From positions 620,001 to 684,000 of the forward strand of contig NZ_PDJF01000001.1 in the NCBI RefSeq assembly GCF_002563965.1: DNA of 64,000 nt, read 5' to 3'. Positions 26,944-34,545 of the stretch are shown in pieces. A program made the translations under genes and the position numbers. Source of the stretch: Corynebacterium renale (GTDB lineage Bacteria; Actinomycetota; Actinomycetes; Mycobacteriales; Mycobacteriaceae). The notes under the pieces were generated by a model that saw only the letters and a program-made list of their open reading frames with translations, was not told the origin of the DNA and did no database searches. Every line of letters begins with the position of its first letter. Positions within the stretch are counted from its first letter, which is position 1.

Positions 26944-26968
26944 TACTATTAATTGTTTGCCAATAGTA
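26944..26968. promoter_or_regulatory. Candidate TetR operator between the exporter operon and its regulator
   Basis: TACTATT (26944-26950) and AATAGTA (26962-26968) form a perfect 7-bp inverted repeat with an 11-nt spacer, within the 73-bp gap between the divergent ATPase/YhgE operon and the TetR gene. Position and size fit a TetR-family dimer site controlling both directions. Confidence 0.6.
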
Positions 26969-26988
26969 GCGCAGCTAAAGTTAAAGCC

Positions 26989-27558
26989 ATGCCACACACC
27001 CCAATGCGCAGCGACGCCCGCAAGCGCCGCACCACCATCATCGGCATCGCGTGCGAGCTCTACCGCACCACAGAACCCGACGCCGTCACCCACGACATGG
27101 TCGCCGAATACGCCGACGTCGGAGTTGCCACCGTCTACCGCAACTTCCCCGACCGCGCCAGCCTGCGCCTCGCCTGCGCCACGCACCTCATGGACCAGCT
27201 GCTCGAACTGCAGACGGACATCATCGCCGACTTCCCCGCCGACCCGCAGGCCGCGTGGGAGGATTTCGTGTACACGCTCGTCGACTTCGGCGTGGCCACT
27301 CTCCTGCCCGCGCTGGCGCCCGACAACCTGGACGACCTCCCCGACGAGGTCAAGACCCTGCGCACGCAAGCCACCGCACAATCGGAGGAAATTCTCCGCT
27401 TAGCGTCGGACGCCGGCCTCATCCGCCCGGGCATCCGCCCCGAGCAGCTCATCGCCGGGTTGTGCGTCGTGGCGCGTCCCGCGCCCCCGGCCGTCGAATC
27501 GCTGAGCCCGGATATTAATTCGCAACTCGTGGACATGCTTATCGACGCCCTCCGGTAA
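26989..27558 (+). CDS. TetR family transcriptional regulator
   Basis: A 189-residue repressor. The helix-turn-helix is in the first 55 residues (VTHDMVAEYADVGVATVYRNFPDRASLRLA), which is the standard TetR recognition-helix region, and the rest is a helical ligand-binding domain. The ATG at 26989 lies 7 nt after TAAAGT (leaderless), so the upstream in-frame ATG at 26953 is not needed. Its neighbour and likely target is the YhgE operon, through the dyad at 26944-26968. One GCTTATCGACG copy at 27537 encodes MLIDA at the C-terminus. Confidence 0.92.
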   Translation: MPHTPMRSDARKRRTTIIGIACELYRTTEPDAVTHDMVAEYADVGVATVYRNFPDRASLRLACATHLMDQLLELQTDIIADFPADPQAAWEDFVYTLVDFGVATLLPALAPDNLDDLPDEVKTLRTQATAQSEEILRLASDAGLIRPGIRPEQLIAGLCVVARPAPPAVESLSPDINSQLVDMLIDALR

Positions 27559-27568
27559 CCTCACGCCC

Positions 27569-27961
27569 ATGCGTTTTCTATGGAACCTGCTGATTAACGC
27601 CGCCGGCATGGGCGTGGCCCTCTACGTGGTCGTGGCCTTCGTGCCCGGCGTCGCCCTGGAGACCGCCGGCACCGACGTCCACCCCGCCTGGGTATTCCTC
27701 GGCGCTGGCCTGGTGTTCGCGCTGGTCAACATGCTGGTGCGTCCCATCGTGCGGGTGGTCAGCCTGCCGCTGAATATTCTCACGCTGGGCTTGTTCGCCC
27801 TGGTTATGAATGCCGGAATGTTCTGGCTGCAGGCGTGGGCGGCCCGCGCCGCGGGCATTGGTCTGGACGTGACGACGGTACGCGCCGCATTTACCGGCGC
27901 GATCGCGATGGGGCTCGTCGGCTGGGTGATCGGCCCGCTGGCCCGCGTCCTGCGCCGCTGA
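27569..27961 (+). CDS. Phage-holin-like (Phage_holin_4_2) membrane protein
   Basis: A 130-residue protein with four hydrophobic helices and the family pattern LVFALVNMLVRPIVRVVSLPLNILTLGLFALVMNAGMFWL. Despite the family name these are common chromosomal membrane proteins of unknown role, and nothing else here suggests a prophage. The ATG is preceded 7 nt upstream by TAACCT (leaderless), which lies over the end of the TetR gene. Confidence 0.9.
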   Translation: MRFLWNLLINAAGMGVALYVVVAFVPGVALETAGTDVHPAWVFLGAGLVFALVNMLVRPIVRVVSLPLNILTLGLFALVMNAGMFWLQAWAARAAGIGLDVTTVRAAFTGAIAMGLVGWVIGPLARVLRR

Positions 27962-27981
27962 AAGTTGGTACGGTGGTGGAC

Positions 27982-28530
27982 ATGACTACATCCCGTATTA
28001 TTGCTTCCGTAACCGTAGCCGGCGCACTGTTCCTCACTGCATGCTCTGGCGATTCCACCACCGAGACCGTCACCGTCTCCCAGTCCTCCGAGGCGGCAAC
28101 CTCCGCATCGTCGGCTGCTTCCTCCACTTCGGCTGCCGCCGCAAACAAGGGTGGCGACCAGAAGTCCGTCGAAGACGCCATCGACGCAGCACTTGACCAG
28201 GTTGACGGCACCGTCGTGTCCGTAGACCGCGAGGACAACTCCAACTCCTACGAAATCCAGATCGTCGCCGGCGAAGAGACCGTTGAACTGCGCGTCGACG
28301 GCACCTCCGTCACCGAACAGGAACGCGAGCGCGACGAAGACGATATCCGCGCAGCCCAGGAAGCGATCGTCTCCGTGAAGGACGCCCTGGCCGAGGCCTT
28401 CGCCGCCCACCCGGACGCGCACCTGGACAACATCGAGCTCGACCGCGAAAACGGCGAACTGCGCTGGGAAGTCGACCTCGAGGACGCATCCGGCAATGAC
28501 ATCGTCGACCTGGTGGTAAAGTCCCAGTAG
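27982..28530 (+). CDS. Lipoprotein with PepSY-like domain
   Basis: A 182-residue lipoprotein with lipobox LTAC (Cys21), then a Ser/Ala/Thr-rich stalk (residues about 35-60), then a domain with alternating strands and one long helix (VSVKDALAEAFAAHPDAHLDNIELDRENGELRWEVDLED), which matches the PepSY pattern found in peptidase propeptides and inhibitors. It is located on the outer face of the membrane. The ATG at 27982 follows TACGGT by 7 nt. Its TAG shares a base with the GTG of the SWIM gene. Confidence 0.85.
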   Translation: MTTSRIIASVTVAGALFLTACSGDSTTETVTVSQSSEAATSASSAASSTSAAAANKGGDQKSVEDAIDAALDQVDGTVVSVDREDNSNSYEIQIVAGEETVELRVDGTSVTEQERERDEDDIRAAQEAIVSVKDALAEAFAAHPDAHLDNIELDRENGELRWEVDLEDASGNDIVDLVVKSQ

Positions 28531-29303
28531 TGTTTCTGCCGCTCGGACCCCTGCCGCCGACGCTGTCGCCGGGGTTCTTGCGCGCTAACTCTTCACCCGC
28601 CACCTATTCCGCTGCCGAACAACTCCAGGCCGGGGTGCGCGTCCATGAACGCACACCCCACCTGGCCGCCGGCAGCGTGACTGACGCCGCAGGCCACACC
28701 TACGATGTGCGCCTGCGTTTGCGTTTCCGCCAACTGGACGCCGTCTGCTTCTGCCCCGACGCCGCGAACGCCGACATGTGCCAACACCTCGTGGCCCTCG
28801 GCTTGCAGGCCCCGACCCTCGACGGCATGCCCGGCGCGTATTCCTTCCCGCCACGCGCATCCGGCGATACGCTCGCCGCGGAACTCATTCGCCCGATCCC
28901 GGGTCTGCGTATCATGCTTCGCGACGACCCCCTCACCGCCTACCTCCAAGCCTCCGACATGCTCGCCCGGGTGGCCATCCTGGCTGCTCATTTCCCCCGC
29001 GCGGAGGGCCTCAACTCCCCGCTGACCATGCTTATGCGCACCCACGTGATGGCGTGGAACAAGCTCACCGACCCGGACCCGGCGCTACTGTTGGCGTGGG
29101 CGGATAATGTGGCCGACTACGGCGGCCGCGTCCGGGTTCCCGACATGACGCAGTACACCCTGCCACGCGCGGCTTTGGAAGCCCACGCCGCCCGGCTACG
29201 CCGGCACGTCGACCGGTGCCAACGCGGCCTCGTCTACGCCGACTACGAGCGCCAGCGCACCTACCTGGAATACCTAGAACTTTCCCTCTTGCAGTTGGAT
29301 TAG
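28530..29303 (+). CDS. SWIM-type zinc-finger protein
   Basis: A 257-residue cytoplasmic protein. The stretch CFCPDAANADMCQHL at about residue 73 is the CxC...CxH pattern of SWIM zinc fingers, which bind DNA or proteins. The flanking regions are Ala/Leu-rich helices with no further recognised motif. The GTG start overlaps the stop of the lipoprotein gene (TAGTG), so the two are coupled, an odd pairing of an outer-face lipoprotein and a cytoplasmic zinc protein. The end overlaps the convergent HNH gene by 4 nt. Confidence 0.8.
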   Translation: MFLPLGPLPPTLSPGFLRANSSPATYSAAEQLQAGVRVHERTPHLAAGSVTDAAGHTYDVRLRLRFRQLDAVCFCPDAANADMCQHLVALGLQAPTLDGMPGAYSFPPRASGDTLAAELIRPIPGLRIMLRDDPLTAYLQASDMLARVAILAAHFPRAEGLNSPLTMLMRTHVMAWNKLTDPDPALLLAWADNVADYGGRVRVPDMTQYTLPRAALEAHAARLRRHVDRCQRGLVYADYERQRTYLEYLELSLLQLD

Positions 29304-30265
29304 GCTTTGGCGAACACCCGCCTCACCTTGTTGTCCATTTTGATGACGTAGCCGCGGGAGGAGCCGGCGCGGGCGTCGTCGTTGATTCGGTTGTGGTATT
29401 TGCACAGCGGGACCAGGTTGTTCAGGTTTGTCGGCCCGCCGGTCACCCACGGTTCGATGTGGTGGATTTCGCATTCAGAGAAGGGGACGCGGCAATCGTC
29501 CCACACGCAGGTCGGGTATTGCGCGGCAAGCATGAGGCGTTGTTTGAAGTTGGCGAAGCGCGCGGTTTCGAAGGCGTCGATGGGGCCGAGCACCTGATTC
29601 ATGATGGTGCCGAAGAGTAGGTCGTCGGAAGCTCGTTCCATGATTTCGGTGGAGGATATTTCTGCACCGTTGGTCATCTGAAGGCGGACTTCTTCACCGT
29701 CGAGGATTTTTCGGAGTTGCTCGTCATGGATGATGATGTGCAGGTTACCTTTTTGTTTCGGTAACAGGGAGCCGTCGAAAAGCGCAGTAACATCATCGAC
29801 GGTCTGAATCTGGGCGCGCAAGTCCTCGATCGTGGCGCGGTCTGCTGTGATCGTGCACGAGGCCATGTTGCCGTCGTGCCGCGCATACGCGACTTTAGGC
29901 TTGCGCACGGTGGGCTGAATTTCCTTCACCCGCTTGTTGGCCAGTGTTTTCATGGAGTTTGGGCCCAGGTTCAGGGCGCAGAGTTCTTCGCGGAATTCCC
30001 ACCGCGCTTTTTCGTCCTTGATTCTGCCCGACGTTTCAGCAATGACGATCAGCGTTTCCACCGATTTACCTTCCGCAGAACGACGACATCGCTCCTGGTA
30101 GCGGCTGAATTTCGTGCGGCCGAACAGCATTTCGTGGGCTTTCACGAGTTTGCCGGCAAGAGTCGTGGACACGCCAAGGTCAATGAGGTGTTGTTTGTTT
30201 GCGGTTTCCTTCACCAGCTCCACCCCTGAAGCTAATGCGGCGAGGAACCCCCCGAGGGTACTCAT
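29300..30265 (-). CDS. HNH endonuclease domain protein (DUF222-like)
   Basis: A 321-residue protein of the abundant actinobacterial type with an N-terminal helical domain and C-terminal HNH nuclease motif: CVWDDCRVPFSECEIHHIEPW, then GGPTNLNNLVPLCKYHNRI. The two Cys pairs, the HH and the final N...H are all present. Such genes are often multicopy and mobile. Nothing here shows an insertion boundary. GGGGG-rich sequence lies before the start, which is uncertain by a few codons. Confidence 0.88.
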   Translation of the reverse strand: MSTLGGFLAALASGVELVKETANKQHLIDLGVSTTLAGKLVKAHEMLFGRTKFSRYQERCRRSAEGKSVETLIVIAETSGRIKDEKARWEFREELCALNLGPNSMKTLANKRVKEIQPTVRKPKVAYARHDGNMASCTITADRATIEDLRAQIQTVDDVTALFDGSLLPKQKGNLHIIIHDEQLRKILDGEEVRLQMTNGAEISSTEIMERASDDLLFGTIMNQVLGPIDAFETARFANFKQRLMLAAQYPTCVWDDCRVPFSECEIHHIEPWVTGGPTNLNNLVPLCKYHNRINDDARAGSSRGYVIKMDNKVRRVFAKA

Positions 30266-30304
30266 GGCTCACACTATACACAGCGCGCCGCTTTTCCATA
30301 CCCC

Positions 30305-31660
30305 CTACCTGAACGGCACTTCCCCCAGGGTGCGTCGCAGTTTGCGGGTGTGTAGTTTCCCGGGGCTTTCGGCGAGTTTTTCTACCGCGCGGACCGCGCA
30401 CATGAGGTGTGCTTGTTTGGAGTTGGCGTAGAACGCCTGCGCGCCAGCCGGGAGTTTCGGTACGGCGTGCAGCGGCAGGTCGGAGACGGAGAGTAGGGTG
30501 CCGTAGGGGATGCGGTAACGGTATCCGTTGGCGGCGAGTGCGCAGGATTCCATGTCGACGGCCACGGCGGTGGATCCGCGGAGCCATTCCCATAGTTCGG
30601 CGGGGGTGCGCCATTCCCAGTTGCGGTCGTCGGTGGATAAGACGGTGCCGGTGCGCATGATGTGTTGTTTGTCGCCGTAGACTTCGTCGACGGCAGCCTC
30701 GAGCGCGCGTTGTACTTCGGGGATCGGCGGGACTGGGAGCGAAGGGGGAATATGCGAGTCTAAAACGTGGTCTTCGCGTTGGTAGGCGTTGCCGAGGATG
30801 AGATCGCCGATGCGCATGCGCCCGTCCATGCCGGCGCAGTGGCCGATCATGATCCACGCTTCGGGGCGCAGGACGGCCAGCGCGTCGGTGATAGTTTTCG
30901 CGTTGGAGGGCCCGACACCGATATTGATAATGGTTATTCCGGTTCCGCCTTCGGCACACAGGTCGAAGCGGGGCATCTGGTTGCGGGATTCCAGGTTGAG
31001 CTTGTCGACGTCCACGTGTGCGTTGATGCGCGTGCCGTCGGCAAGCATCATGTGGGTGTAGCGGCCCCCGAGTTCGGCGACGCCGAAGCGCACGAATTCG
31101 GTGGTGTGCATCGGGTAGTTGGTGAACAGGATGTATTTTTGCAGGCTATCGACCGGGATGCCGGTGTAGTGTTCGATGCGCGCGCAGGCGATGTCGAAGC
31201 GTTGGGGCCCGAATTGGAAGAGGGGTTTTTCGGCGCCGTGGAAGGCGTCCCAGTGGCTGTCGATGATGGCGTCGTGGACGTCGTCGAGGGTGGGGCGCGG
31301 TACTTCGGGGGCGCGGTGGTCGCCGATGTTTTCTAGGCCGCGGATGTATTCGGGGGCGATGCGGATATCTGAAGGTTCGACTCTCACTTCGCACCGGTAG
31401 TGGGACGTGAGCGCGGCGATCTGCTCGCGCAGGTAGTCGGCGATGAGCCCAGGTTTGGACAGGACCGCCGAGTAGGTGCCTGGCCCGTCGACGTAGCCGA
31501 AGGAATAGGTGCGGTCGACGGGTTGCCAGTCGAGGACGTCGATGATCAGTTTGGGGTATGTGACCTCGGCGTATCGTTCCCACTGGCCGGTGTGGAAGAT
31601 GTCGCGGGCGGTGTCGCAGGCGGTGTTGTACAACTCTTGCAGGGCTCTCACGGCGTCCAT
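30305..31660 (-). CDS. amn: AMP nucleosidase
   Basis: A 451-residue enzyme that splits AMP into adenine and ribose 5-phosphate. The N-terminal regulatory domain holds YSFGYVDGPGTYSAVLSKPGLI. The C-terminal phosphorylase-like domain has TIINIGVGPSNAKTITDALAVLRPEAWIMIGHCAGMD, then VAVDMESCALAANGYRYRIPYGTLLSVSD. The ATG at 31660 is chosen because TAGGGT lies 7 nt upstream (31673-31668) and nothing recognisable is added by longer frames. It is divergent from the lipase gene, whose start is only 19 bp away. Confidence 0.93.
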   Translation of the reverse strand: MDAVRALQELYNTACDTARDIFHTGQWERYAEVTYPKLIIDVLDWQPVDRTYSFGYVDGPGTYSAVLSKPGLIADYLREQIAALTSHYRCEVRVEPSDIRIAPEYIRGLENIGDHRAPEVPRPTLDDVHDAIIDSHWDAFHGAEKPLFQFGPQRFDIACARIEHYTGIPVDSLQKYILFTNYPMHTTEFVRFGVAELGGRYTHMMLADGTRINAHVDVDKLNLESRNQMPRFDLCAEGGTGITIINIGVGPSNAKTITDALAVLRPEAWIMIGHCAGMDGRMRIGDLILGNAYQREDHVLDSHIPPSLPVPPIPEVQRALEAAVDEVYGDKQHIMRTGTVLSTDDRNWEWRTPAELWEWLRGSTAVAVDMESCALAANGYRYRIPYGTLLSVSDLPLHAVPKLPAGAQAFYANSKQAHLMCAVRAVEKLAESPGKLHTRKLRRTLGEVPFR

Positions 31661-31666
31661 GTCCAC

Positions 31667-31673
31667 TACCCTA
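31667..31673. promoter_or_regulatory. Shared antiparallel -10 element of amn and the lipase gene
   Basis: TACCCT on the plus strand (31667-31672) is 7 nt before the lipase ATG at 31680. TAGGGT on the minus strand (31673-31668) is 7 nt before the amn ATG at 31660. The two boxes lie on opposite strands of the same 7 bp, so RNA polymerase can open only one at a time. Both genes would be leaderless. Confidence 0.6.
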
Positions 31674-31679
31674 GGCGCT

Positions 31680-32627
31680 ATGGCGCTGAATTTGAAGAAG
31701 GAACTCACCCGCCTTTTAGCCAAGGCGTGGAACAATATCAGCCCGGACGTGCTTTCCGACGGCGCACCGGAGGAGACCCCGCTCCCGGAAGACACGGCGC
31801 GGCGCATCGTGGAGCACTACGAGTCCGAAAACGAGCAGGCTGAGCTGGAGAATCACGACGGCTCCCTGCCGGTTCTCGCCCGCCTGCGCCCGCGCGGCTA
31901 CTGGGAGGATGATTGGCGCGCCCGCCCCACGAAGCAGCGCCCGTGGCCGGTGATTCTGGTCCACGGCACGGGCGCAAGTGCCGGCTATTTCCAGGAACTG
32001 GGTACCGAGTTGCGTCACGACGGTTGGGCCACCTTCGCCGTATCCTACGGTCATCGCGCCACGGACCCCCTGGCTTCCAGTGCCGCGCAGGTGGGCGCGT
32101 ACATTGACGCGGTCCTGGCTGCCACGGGTGCCGAACAGGCGGTGGTCATCGGCCATTCCCAAGGTGGCGTGCTCCCCCGCTGGTGGATGCGCCACGGCGG
32201 CGGGGCGGGCAAGATCCGCCACCTAGTCACGTTGGGTGCGCCGCACCATGGGACTACGCACGGCGGGATCGTGGCGCAGGCGCTCACCGGCGAGGTGGGT
32301 CGCCGGATGGCGGATTCGATCATCGATTCCTGGTTCGGGCCCGCCGGCTTTGAGCAGATTCACGGCTCGGATTTCCTGGCGTCCATCAACGACGACGGCG
32401 ACACGGAGGAAGGTATGTCCTACACGTGCATCGCCACGCATTACGACGCCGTCGTGCAGCCACCCGAGACCGCCTTCCTCCACACCGACCGGGAAAGTGC
32501 CCGCGTGCGCAACGTGTGGGTCCAGGACTTGGACCCCACCAGCGTGGTCTCCCACGACAACTTGCCGCGCGACCGCCGGGTGCGCCAACTGGTGCGCGCG
32601 GACCTCGCGGCGCTGGTTAACGCTTAA
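31680..32627 (+). CDS. Triacylglycerol lipase-type alpha/beta hydrolase
   Basis: A 315-residue lipase/esterase. WPVILVHGTGASAGYF is the oxyanion-hole HG motif, GHSQGG the nucleophile elbow (about residue 160), and LGAPHHGT follows, the lipase class-2 pattern. There is a candidate acid in NVWVQDLDPTSVVSHDNL and a catalytic His there. No signal peptide is visible, so it may act inside the cell or be exported by another route. The last 11 nt overlap the convergent transferase gene. Confidence 0.88.
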   Translation: MALNLKKELTRLLAKAWNNISPDVLSDGAPEETPLPEDTARRIVEHYESENEQAELENHDGSLPVLARLRPRGYWEDDWRARPTKQRPWPVILVHGTGASAGYFQELGTELRHDGWATFAVSYGHRATDPLASSAAQVGAYIDAVLAATGAEQAVVIGHSQGGVLPRWWMRHGGGAGKIRHLVTLGAPHHGTTHGGIVAQALTGEVGRRMADSIIDSWFGPAGFEQIHGSDFLASINDDGDTEEGMSYTCIATHYDAVVQPPETAFLHTDRESARVRNVWVQDLDPTSVVSHDNLPRDRRVRQLVRADLAALVNA

Positions 32628-33585
32628 AGCGCTCGTTCGGCGTGGCGGACAGTGACGCGCGCTCGTGCGGGAGTTCCCAGCCGGACTGGTCGGGGCCCTT
32701 CGGGATGATGGGCTCCGCGCCTTCGGAGAGGACGCCGGCGCCGCCGAAGTAGCCTTCCTTGATGGCGTCGAAGTCCGTGGTGGAACCGAAGCCTGGGGTT
32801 TGGTAGAGGTCGCGGGCGTAGGCCCACAGGTTGGGGAAGTCGACGATGCGCTGGCGGTTTGCTTTGAATCCGCCGTAGTAGGCGGCGTCGAAGCGTGCGA
32901 GGGTGACGTAGAGGCGGATGTCGGAGTCCGTGATGTGGTCGCCCCACAGGAAGCGCTGGGTGCTCAGGCGTTCTTCCAGCTGGTCGAGGGCGGTGAAGAG
33001 GGCGTCGTAGGCGTCGTTGTAGGCGGCTTGGGTGGTGGCGAAGCCGCATTTGTACACGCCGTTGTTGACGTTGTGGAAGAGCCAGTCGTTGAATTCGTCG
33101 ATGTCCTGGCGCAGCGAAGCCGGGTATAGGTCGGGAGCGTCCGCGGCGTGGAGGGGTGCCCAGGCGGTTTCGAGTTCGTTGGTCATGCGGTGGAAGTTGT
33201 TGTTGACAACTTTGCCGGAGGTGACGTCGATAAGCGCTGGGACGGTGCCGCGCTTGGAGTAGTCGGGGTCGGCGGCGCGGTATGCCTCGTCGAGGTACTC
33301 GATGCCGAGTACGGGGTCGCGGTCGCCTTCGTCGAGGTAGAAGCGCCAGCCGTGTTCGGTGCGGCGTGGCCCGGCGACGGCGACGGAGATGTGTTCCTGC
33401 AGGCCGAGGAGTTCGCGGGCGATGAGTTGGCGGTGTGCCCACGGGCAGATCATCGCGACGGCTAGGCGGTAGCGGCCGGACTCCACCGGCAGGCCACCCT
33501 CGCCGAATGAGGTGGTAAATGCCGAGGTCTGGCGCTTGAAGCCGCCTTTTCCGTCGGTTTCTTTAGTGCGTTCGCTGATTGCCAT
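32617..33585 (-). CDS. ECM4/YqjG-type glutathione or mycothiol transferase, copy 1
   Basis: A 322-residue member of the omega-like/ECM4 family (S-glutathionyl-hydroquinone reductases). The catalytic cysteine is C47 in CPWAHR. KVVNNNFHRMTNELETAW and NNGVYKCGFATTQAAYNDAYDALF are family signatures. Since actinobacteria lack glutathione, the thiol partner may be mycothiol (inference). The ATG at 33585 has GGAGG 5 nt upstream. It lies 8 bp after its paralogue, with which it shares the whole fold and most motifs. Confidence 0.9.
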   Translation of the reverse strand: MAISERTKETDGKGGFKRQTSAFTTSFGEGGLPVESGRYRLAVAMICPWAHRQLIARELLGLQEHISVAVAGPRRTEHGWRFYLDEGDRDPVLGIEYLDEAYRAADPDYSKRGTVPALIDVTSGKVVNNNFHRMTNELETAWAPLHAADAPDLYPASLRQDIDEFNDWLFHNVNNGVYKCGFATTQAAYNDAYDALFTALDQLEERLSTQRFLWGDHITDSDIRLYVTLARFDAAYYGGFKANRQRIVDFPNLWAYARDLYQTPGFGSTTDFDAIKEGYFGGAGVLSEGAEPIIPKGPDQSGWELPHERASLSATPNERFKR

Positions 33586-33593
33586 GTGTCCTC

Positions 33594-34538
33594 CTAGTTG
33601 CGGAACTTTTCTGTCGGTGTGGCCGAGAGTACTTCCCGGCCGTGGGCGGTGTCCCACCATGATTCGTCGGGGCCGGCGGGCACGATGCCGAATTCGTTGC
33701 GGATCTGTGGGATTGAGTAGTAGTGGCGTTTGATGTGGTCGAAGTTGGTGGTCGACCCGAAGCCGGGCGTTTGGTAGAGGTCGCGGGCGTAGCCCCACAG
33801 GTTGGGAAATTCGGTGAGACGTTGGCGGTTGCATTTGAATCCGCCGTGGTAGGCGGCGTCGAAGCGCACGAGCGTGACCCAGAGGCGGACGTCGACGTCG
33901 GTGATGTGGTCGCCCATGAGGAAGCGTCGGCCGGCGAGGTGTTCTTCCAGCCGGTCGAGGGCGGCGAAGAGTTCGCGGTAGGCGTCTTCGTAGGCTTCTT
34001 GGGTGCGGGCGAATCCGCATTTGTACACGCCGTTATTCACGTTGTGGAAGATGTAGTCGGCGAGTTCATCGATTTCTGCGCGCAGTTCTTCGGGGTAGAG
34101 GTTCGGCGCGCCCGGTTTCTGATAGTCGGTCCACTCAGTTTCGAAGCGGTGCGAGAGCGTGTGGTAGTCATTGTTGACCACCTTGCCGGTTTCAATCTCG
34201 ACGATCGCGGGGACGGTGGGGCGGCCGTCGAAAAGCGGGTCTGCCTTGAGGTATGCCTCCCGCAGTTCGTGGATGCCCAGCACCGGATCCACCCCGCCGG
34301 GGTCCAGGTTGAATTCCCAGCCGTCTTCGCCGCGGATGGGGTCGATGGTGCCCACGCTGATCGCGTCCTGGAGGCCGAGGACTTCGCGGACGATGAGCTG
34401 CCGGTGCGCCCACGGGCACAGGTTGCCCACAATCAGGCGATACTTGCCGGCGGCGGGTTCGAACGGTTCGGTGAAGCGGTTGCTCTGGCGTTTGAACTCG
34501 CCGCGGGCCCCGGCTTCGGCCGCAAGATGGTCTTTCAT
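33594..34538 (-). CDS. ECM4/YqjG-type glutathione or mycothiol transferase, copy 2
   Basis: A 314-residue paralogue of the downstream gene, with catalytic C41 in CPWAHR, KVVNNDYHTLSHRFETEW and NNGVYKCGFARTQEAYEDAYRELF. The pair arose by tandem duplication but has diverged in the N-terminus and the C-terminal 30 residues, so the two may differ in substrate. AGGAG lies 4-5 nt before the ATG. The upstream MFS gene ends 7 bp away, so the three form one operon. Confidence 0.9.
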   Translation of the reverse strand: MKDHLAAEAGARGEFKRQSNRFTEPFEPAAGKYRLIVGNLCPWAHRQLIVREVLGLQDAISVGTIDPIRGEDGWEFNLDPGGVDPVLGIHELREAYLKADPLFDGRPTVPAIVEIETGKVVNNDYHTLSHRFETEWTDYQKPGAPNLYPEELRAEIDELADYIFHNVNNGVYKCGFARTQEAYEDAYRELFAALDRLEEHLAGRRFLMGDHITDVDVRLWVTLVRFDAAYHGGFKCNRQRLTEFPNLWGYARDLYQTPGFGSTTNFDHIKRHYYSIPQIRNEFGIVPAGPDESWWDTAHGREVLSATPTEKFRN

Positions 34539-34545
34539 GTTTCTC

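Noticed and set aside
27569..27961. Prophage remnant because of the holin-like name
   Set aside because: The gene is a common chromosomal membrane protein, and no phage structural, integrase or lysis genes are near.
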